DNA of 64,000 bases from Ramlibacter terrae. GTDB taxonomy: Bacteria > Pseudomonadota > Gammaproteobacteria > Burkholderiales > Burkholderiaceae_C. Made by a program: the position numbers and the translations under genes. The stretch spans positions 4,278,001 to 4,342,000 of the forward strand of contig CP053418.1 of NCBI GenBank assembly GCA_013127575.1, read 5' to 3'. Below, in pieces: positions 57,950-64,000 of the stretch (positions are counted from its first letter, which is position 1; each line of letters opens with the position of its first letter). Under the pieces are notes generated by a model, which worked only from the letters and a program-made list of their open reading frames with translations, was not told where the DNA came from and did no database searches.

Positions 57950-58722
57950 ATGTTCTGGCTCCTGCTGATCGTGTTCTTCGTTGCGCCCGTCGCCTGGCAT
58001 GCCGGGACTTTCGACGCGACCCGGGCGTCCTGCGGATCGGCCCTGCTCAGCGGGGCGATCGCCGGGCTGGCGGTGGGGTGGACCCGGGGCACCGTGGCAC
58101 TGGGCCTCGTCGCCTTCTTTCCCGCGACCTTCATCGCCCTCGGCTACGGCGTTGCCGTCGGGGCCTTCTTCCGGCAGTTCGGCAGCGGGGCGCGGCGCGC
58201 GTACGCTGAAGAGGCGGAGGCGCAGCCGGTGCCGGCACGCCGCCAGGCGCTGGGCGTGGTGGGCCTTCTCGTCATCGGCCTCGCCGTGTACTTCGTGGCC
58301 ATCCCGGGACAGGTCCAGTCCGGCGAGTGGCTGCTGCGGCCGCGCGCCGGCCGGCGCTGGCGGGCTTCTGCCTGCTCGGCGGCCTCGCCGCGCTTGTGCG
58401 CATCCTCTACGCCACCCAGGCGCGCCTGCAGCGCATGCCCGCCCTGCGGCGCTTCCTGGCGCCGTTCGCCATCTCCTATCCGGTCTGGGCCTCGGTGCTG
58501 GCCATCCCGATCCTGCGCATCGCACCGCAGCTCTACTGGCCCGTCGCCTTGATTTCGCTTGCGGGCCTGGTGGACTGGTCGATGCACATTCGCCAGCTGC
58601 TGCCTGCGCGGATGACCGCGCGCGTGCCCTTCGGGGCCGTCCCGTGGTTCGTGCTCGGCATGGCCGTGGCCTTCGCGGCGGAATGGCTGGTGCAGTGCGC
58701 CTGGCTCCGGTGGTGCCGCTAG
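57950..58722 (+). CDS. Hypothetical multi-pass membrane protein
   Basis: About 257 residues with roughly seven membrane helices (FWLLLIVFFVAPVAWHAG, GAIAGLAVGWTRGTVALGLV, LGVVGLLVIGLAVYFVAIPG, FCLLGGLAALVRILY, VALISLAGLVDWSM, VLGMAVAFAAEWLVQ). One frame change near 58345. No family recognised. The mobile element ends 14 bp before its ATG, so any promoter upstream, and its former coupling to folB, was lost on insertion. It may now depend on the element for transcription. Confidence 0.6.
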
Positions 58723-58841
58723 CGCCACTGTAGGGAAAAGTCGCCAACGCGGCGCAAGGTACGTAAGCGCACAGAGGCCGAGCACACTGTCGCGATACCT
58801 TGGCTCCGTGAACCGCGCTTCGCGCCTCCGGCGCCGGGTAG

Positions 58842-59240
<399 letters not shown>

Positions 59241-59248
59241 GCAGCAAC

Positions 59249-59268
59249 GCGCCCCGTGACCGGGGCGC
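59249..59268. terminator. GC-rich hairpin between convergent genes
   Basis: GCGCCCCG and CGGGGCGC form an 8-bp stem around TGAC, sitting between the collagen-like stop (59240) and the convergent stop at 59270. There is no T run, but the placement fits a bidirectional terminator. Confidence 0.55.
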
Positions 59269-59269
59269 G

Positions 59270-59566
59270 CTAGAGGCGCTCCATCGCCTGCGCCCGGACC
59301 ACGATCTCTTCCTGCGCGAACCGCTGCTCCGGGCGTTCGCGGTAGGTCGACCACCATTCGCGGTCCAGCGCGTCGTCCATGACTTCGTACACCACGATGT
59401 CGTCGCGCTGCTTCTCGCCGCCCTCTTCCCAAACGCCGTTCGCCGGCGCGCGGGTGTAGGCGGTCAATCCCCCGAAGCGCTCCACCAGCTCCTCCCGCAC
59501 CTGCGCGAACAGCGCGCGCGGCAGCGGCCGGCCGTCGTTGTCCCGCAGCGGCAGGAGGATCTGCAC
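59270..59566 (-). CDS. Hypothetical 98-residue protein
   Basis: The GTG start reads VQILLPLRDNDGRPLPRALF followed by a conserved-looking core ELVERFGGLTAYTRAPANGVW and IVVYEVMDDALDREWW. No named family is recognised, though the compact alpha/beta pattern suggests a small conserved domain. It lies eight bases downstream of the DUF456 gene, so they are an operon. Confidence 0.55.
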   Translation of the reverse strand: MQILLPLRDNDGRPLPRALFAQVREELVERFGGLTAYTRAPANGVWEEGGEKQRDDIVVYEVMDDALDREWWSTYRERPEQRFAQEEIVVRAQAMERL

Positions 59567-59573
59567 CAGTGCA

Positions 59574-60054
59574 TCAGAACACGAGCGCCACGATGAAGAT
59601 GCCGATCATCATGAAGGCCAGCACGAACTTGGCCAGCATGCCGGCCAGCAGCCCGAGCCGGTGGCGATGCCGACGCGCATGGCCTGCCCGTGGTTGCGGC
59701 GGGCCATGAACTCGCCGATGGCGGCGCCCACCAGCGGCATGAACAGCACGCCGACGAGGCCCATGAAAATGCCGGCGACCGTGCCCAGCGCGGCGCCGAC
59801 CATCGCCTGCTTGCTGGCGCCGGCGCGCTTGGCGCCGAGCATCGCCGCCACGTAGTCCATCGCCCAGGCCAGCACCGCCAGCACCGACACGAAGGTGATC
59901 GCCACCCAGCCGACCCGCGTGAAACCGTCGATCCGGCGCCGAGCACGATGCCGGCCAGCACCAGGATCGTCCCCGGCAGCGCGGGCAGCACGATGCCGGC
60001 CAGGCCGACCAGGATCAGCGCGCCGCTCAGGATCCAAAGCAGGGTGTCGTTCAT
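59574..60054 (-). CDS. DUF456 family membrane protein
   Basis: About 160 residues of hydrophobic helices: LLWILSGALILVGLAGIVLPALPGTILVLAGIVLGA, AITFVSVLAVLAWAMDYVAAMLGAKRAGAS, and GAALGTVAGIFMGLVGVLFMPLVGAAIGEF. The glycine-rich pattern matches DUF456. The frame changes near 59935 and 59655. It is divergent from ttcA. Function unknown. Confidence 0.78.
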
Positions 60055-60125
60055 GCATTCCTTCCAAAAAGGGGACTCTAGCCTGCGGGCCCGCCGCCGG
60101 GGCGGCGGGGTGCGAAAATGGCCGG

Positions 60126-61042
60126 ATGAGCGCCGTCTGGATCGAAAGGAACCCACCCCCGCCACCGCGGACCGCAAGATCGAGCGCGAGAACCACAAGC
60201 TCGAAAAACGCTTGTGCCGCCTCGTGGGCCGGCCATCGGCGACTACAACATGGTCGAAGAGGGCGACAAGGTCATGGTCTGCCTCTCGGGCGGCAAGGAC
60301 AGCTACGCCCTGCTCGACATCCTGCTGAAGATGCAGCAGCGCGCGCCGGTGCGCTTCGAGCTCGTCGCCGTCAACCTCGACCAGAAGCAGCCCGGCTTTC
60401 CCGAGCACATCCTGCCGGAGTACGGAGGCGCTGGGCGTGCCCTTCCACATCGAGGAGCAGGACACCTACTCGATCGTCAAGGACAAGATCCCCGAGGGCA
60501 AGACGATGTGCAGCCTGTGCAGCCGGCTGCGCCGCGGCATCCTGTACCGCGTGGCGGACGAACTCGGCGCCACCAAGATCGCGCTGGGGCACCACCGCGA
60601 CGACATGCTGCAGACGCTGTTCCTCAACATGTTCTTCGGCGGCAAGCTCAAGGGCATGCCGCCCAAGCTCGTCAGCGACGATGGCAGGCACATGGTGATC
60701 CGCCCGCTGGCGTACGTGGCCGAGAAAGACCTGGTGCGCTGGGCCGAGGTGCGCGAATTCCCGATCATCCCGTGCACCCTGTGCGGCAGCCAGGAGAACC
60801 TGCAGCGCAAGCAGGTGGGGCTGATGCTCAAGGAATGGGACCGCAAGTTTCCCGGCCGCCTCGACAACATGCTGCACGCGCTGCAGAACGTGGTGCCGTC
60901 GCACCTCGCCGACGGAACGCTGCACGATTTCAAGGGTCTATCCCTCACGGGGGTGGCCAGCGAAGACGGCGACAAGGCCTTCGACCACGAAGAGTTCCGC
61001 GAACCCGGCGTGCTGCCCGCCCTGCAGGTGATCCAACTCTGA
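60126..61042 (+). CDS. ttcA: tRNA 2-thiocytidine biosynthesis protein
   Basis: Thiolates cytidine-32 of certain tRNAs. The ATP PP-loop is [19 protein letters not shown]. The Cys pair in [14 protein letters not shown] and the later [13 protein letters not shown] supply the active and iron-sulfur cysteines. [18 protein letters not shown] completes the TtcA signature. Frame changes near 60150, 60230 and 60425 split the N-terminal half. In related bacteria it often lies next to folB. Here the mobile element and other genes separate them. Confidence 0.92.
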
Positions 61043-61052
61043 AGAGGTGCCC

Positions 61053-61654
61053 ATGGGGCGTGCGTTGCGTTTCTTCTCCATGCTGGTGGCAGCGGTGGCC
61101 CTGTCGGGCTGCGCCACCGGCTTCCTGCTGGACAACCAGGTCCAGAGCTTCTCGCACCTGACCGCGGTGCCGTCGCCGGCGACGTACCGCTTCGAGCGCA
61201 CGCCCTCGCAGCAGGCCGACCCGTCGCAGGCCGCCCTCGAGGCACTGGCCGACCCGGCCCTGCACCGCGCCGGCCTGCGCCGTGACGACGCCACCCCGCG
61301 CTACAGCGTGCAGGTGTCGGCGCGCACCAACCGCATGCTGTCTCCGTACGCCGACCCCCGGGACGCGTGGGGCGGCGGCTGGGGCATGGGCTTCGGCGGA
61401 CGCGGCGTCGGTATCGGGTTCGGCATGCCTTTCGGCCGCATGGAAAGCCCGTGGTTCCAGCGCGAAGTGCGGGTGCTCGTGCGCGAGCTCGCGACCAACC
61501 GGTGGTGTACGAGACCGGCGCCACCAACTCCGGGCCGTGGCTCGACAACCGCACCGTACTTGCGGCGATGTTCGATGCGGCGCTGCAAGGATTTCCCAAC
61601 CCGCCGGCCGGTCCGCGCCGCGTCGACATCCACGTCGGTGTTAACAGTCCGTAA
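61053..61654 (+). CDS. DUF4136-like lipoprotein
   Basis: The lipobox [16 protein letters not shown] marks a lipoprotein. The body has [21 protein letters not shown], repeated gly-rich [18 protein letters not shown] and the end [17 protein letters not shown], typical of DUF4136 proteins. One frame change near 61500. It follows ttcA by ten bases. Function unknown. Confidence 0.7.
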
Positions 61655-61699
61655 AGAATTCGGGCTCGGCGTGAAAGCCCCTTCCCTACAATGGGCAGG

Positions 61700-62339
61700 A
61701 TGGAAGCTACGCGCATCATTGCGGTCCGGCACGGTGAAACGGCTGGAACGTCGACGCGCGCATCCGGGGCCAGCTCGACATCGGCCTGAACGACACCGGG
61801 CGCTGGCAGGCCCGCCGCGTCGGCCACGCCCTCTCGTCCGAAGCCATCAGCGCCGTCTACTCCAGCGACCTCGGCCGCGCGCACGACACGGCGCGCGCCA
61901 TCGCCGACGTGGCCGGCATCGCGGTCGTGCCGCACACCGGGCTGCGCGAGCGGCGCTTCGGCATGTTCGAAGGCAAGACCTTCGACGAAATCCACCAGCC
62001 TGGCCCGACCACGCGCACAACTGGCGCAAGCGCATCCCCGAATGGGAGCCGCCCGAAGGCGGCGAGTCGCTGCTGCAGTTGCGCGAGCGGGTCAGCCGCA
62101 CCATGAACGACGGCTTCGCGCCACGCCGGCGAGCAGATCGCCGTGGTGGCGCATGGCGGCGTGCTCGACGCGCTCTATCGCATCGCGACCGGCCAGAAGT
62201 CAATTCACCCCGTACACGGCAGCTGCCCAACGGCGCCATCAACCGCCTGCTCTGGACGCCGGAAGGCTTCACGCTGGTCGGCTGGTCCGACACGCAGCAC
62301 CTCGACCATGCCGCCTTCGACGAAAACACCTCTTTCTGA
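61700..62339 (+). CDS. Histidine phosphatase (phosphoglycerate-mutase-like)
   Basis: Branch-1 histidine phosphatase. The catalytic motif is IIAVRHGETAWNVDARIRGQ with the phospho-accepting His. AVYSSDLGRAHDTARAIA, LRERRFGMFEGKTFDEI and VVAHGGVLDALYR carry the second His and Arg residues. The frame changes near 61740, 62000, 62125 and 62200. An in-frame ATG at 61691 is also possible. It resembles GpmB/CobC. Substrate not assigned. The stop overlaps the next gene (TGATG). Confidence 0.82.
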
Positions 62340-63501
62340 TGCCCTGAAGCGGCTGGTCGGCCGGTCCGTCCGCGAAATCGATACGCCCGCGCTGGTCGCC
62401 GACCTCGATGCCATGCAGCGCAACCCGGGGCGCATGGCCGAATTCGCCCGCAAGCACGACATCCGCTGGCGGCCCCACGCCAAGATGCACAAGAGTTCGG
62501 CCATCGCCCGGCTGCAGCTGCAGGCCGGCGCGGTCGGCGTGTGCGTGCAGAAGACGTCCGAGGCAGAAGCGATGGTGGCGGGCGGCGTGCACGACGTCTA
62601 CATCAGCAACGAAGTCGTCGCGCCGGCCAAGCTGGCGCGCGTGGCCGACCTCGCCCACACCGTCGCCGCGGAAAACGGGCAGCTCGCCATCGCGGTGGAC
62701 AGCGTCGAAGGCGTGCGGCGGCTGGCCGACGCCATGAACGAGCGGCGCCGGCGCGGCACCGCGGCCGTGATCGACGTCTTCGTGGAGATCGACGTGGGCG
62801 GCGGGCGCTGCGGCGTCACGCCGGGCCGGGCGGCGGTCGACCTGGCGCACGAGATCCGGCGCCATCCGGCGCTGCGCTTCGCCGGATTGCAGGCGTACAA
62901 CGGCAAGGCCCAGCACCTGCGCACCGCGCAGGAGCGGCGCGACGCCATCGGCATCGTGGTGCAGGACGTCCTCTTCACGCGCAAGCTGATCGAAGCCGAA
63001 GGGGTGCCGGTCAACCTCGTGACGGGCGCCGGCACGGGCAGCATGGTCTGCGAGGCGGCCAGCGGCGTCTTCGGCGAACTGCAGTCCGGCTCTTTCCTGT
63101 TCATGGACGCCGACTACGCCGCCAACGAACGCGATCCGGCGCAACCGCAGTTCGAGCACGCGCTGTTCGTCAAGTCGCAGGTCATGAGCTCCGGCGTGCG
63201 GCATGCCGTGTGCGACGCCGGCCACAAGAGCCACGCGATCGACACCGGCCTGCCGAAGGTGCTCGATTTGCAGCCCACCGGCGAACTCGAATTCTTCAAC
63301 GGCGGCGACGAGCACGGCATCCTGCGGCCCGCCGCCGGCAACCAGCGCGTGCCCGCCCTCGACGAGATCGTGTGGCTGATCCCCGGCCACTGCGATCCCA
63401 CCGTCAACCTGCACAACTTCATCATCGCCGTCTCGGGCGGGCTCGAACGCGGCAAGGTGGAGAAGATCATCCGGGTTGATGCCCGGGGCGCGCTCACCTG
63501 A
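62339..63501 (+). CDS. DSD1-family PLP-dependent enzyme (D-threonine aldolase-like)
   Basis: An alanine-racemase-type N-terminal barrel. The PLP Lys is in IRWRPHAKMHKSSAIARLQL. DVFVEIDVGGGRCGVTPG, GAGTGSMVCEAASG and the metal-binding end PGHCDPTVNLHN follow; His and Cys there bind the divalent ion in the DSD1 fold. The ATG at 62339 would read straight in if one C were added near 62343. It probably cleaves D-threonine or a 3-hydroxy-D-amino acid. Confidence 0.82.
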
Positions 63502-63519
63502 GCCGGCGGAGAATGGGGC

Positions 63520-64000
63520 ATGCAGCCCAGCCAGGTCATCGTCCTCGCCACCCCCGTGTTCCTCGTGCTCATTGCGCTGGAATACGCCGGGGCGTGCGCA
63601 AGGGCCGCAACACCTACCGCCTGAACGACGCCATCAACAGCATCAGCACGGGCATGCTGAGCCAGGTCAGCGGCGTGCTGATGCCGCTGCTGCAGGTGGG
63701 CATCTACACGGCGGTGTTCTCGTCGCTGGCGCCGGTGCGCAACGAGGCCTTCTGGATGTCGCCGGCCGGCTGGCTGCTGGCGCTGGTGTTCTACGACTTC
63801 TGCTACTACTGGCACCACCGCGCGGGCCATGAGGTGGCGGTCTTCTGGGCGGCGCACGTGGTGCACCACCAGAGCCAGGACTACAACCTCTCGACCGCCC
63901 TGCGCCAGACCAGCTCCGGCGCGCTCCTCGGCTGGGTGTTCTACCTGCCGATGGCGCTGGCCGGCGTGTCGCCGCTGGTGTTCGGGGTGGTGGCCCTGAT
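63520..64000 (+). CDS. Sterol desaturase/fatty acid hydroxylase family protein (partial)
   Basis: A membrane-bound di-iron oxygenase. The N-terminal helix is QVIVLATPVFLVLIALEYA. The first His motifs are visible as FCYYWHHRAGHEV and AHVVHHQSQDYNLS, the HxxHH pattern of this family. One frame change near 63590. The gene runs off the window end, so the third His box is not seen. Substrate unknown. Confidence 0.8.

Overview
The window reads as chromosome from a high-GC betaproteobacterium, most likely Burkholderiales of the Comamonadaceae type. This rests on the gene set and neighbourhoods: a Bug-type tricarboxylate binding protein beside a GcvA-like LysR regulator, DUF6279, DUF2917, DUF883 and DUF4136 proteins, a pteridine reductase next to folB, and ttcA. 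Genus cannot be fixed from sequence alone. Almost every long gene in the high-GC flanks is broken by single-base frame changes that restore good homology on both sides. Several sit in short C, G or A runs, so I read them as consensus indels, not pseudogenes. Each gene below is given as its reconstructed span.

Region A (1-33414) is ordinary core chromosome. It carries an aromatic FAD monooxygenase with a MarR regulator, a second HisRS-like gene, an SPFH/SH3 pair, and a two-component system. Next come a cyclase, N-formylglutamate amidohydrolase with a Bug protein, and LysR and AraC regulators. Cell-wall precursor genes glmS and glmU flank an Lrp regulator. Then follow gluconokinase, a 5-FTHF cyclo-ligase, a lytic transglycosylase, MgtC, GST, cca, a ROK kinase, a MidA-like methyltransferase, a pteridine reductase and folB.

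Region B (33419-57935) is one 24.5-kb mobile element of lower GC. I delimit it by terminal inverted repeats beginning TGTCG: 24 of the first 27 bases match between the ends. The flanking 5-bp sequences match at 4 of 5 positions (GCAGG/GCAGC). Removing it puts folB 13 bp upstream of the membrane-protein gene at 57950. The element encodes a TnsC-like AAA ATPase and two TniQ-family proteins, so it belongs to the Tn7/Tni world, but I find no TnsA or DDE transposase (TnsB/TniA).

Its cargo is anti-phage-like. There is an Mrr-type endonuclease, a CARF-domain sigma54 activator, and a type I restriction operon hsdRMS extended by an AAA ATPase and a PLD-like protein. There is also a ThsB-like TIR, a second TIR protein and a SLOG protein, and several unrecognised genes. 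Candidate sigma54 (-24/-12) promoters lie before hsdR and before the first TIR gene, with a weaker one before mrr. This suggests, as inference, that the CARF activator switches on several defence modules of the element. This is the most interesting part of the window.

Region C (57950-64000) is core chromosome again: a membrane protein, a collagen-like lipoprotein, DUF456, ttcA, a DUF4136 lipoprotein, a histidine phosphatase, a D-threonine-aldolase-like PLP enzyme and the start of a sterol desaturase family gene.
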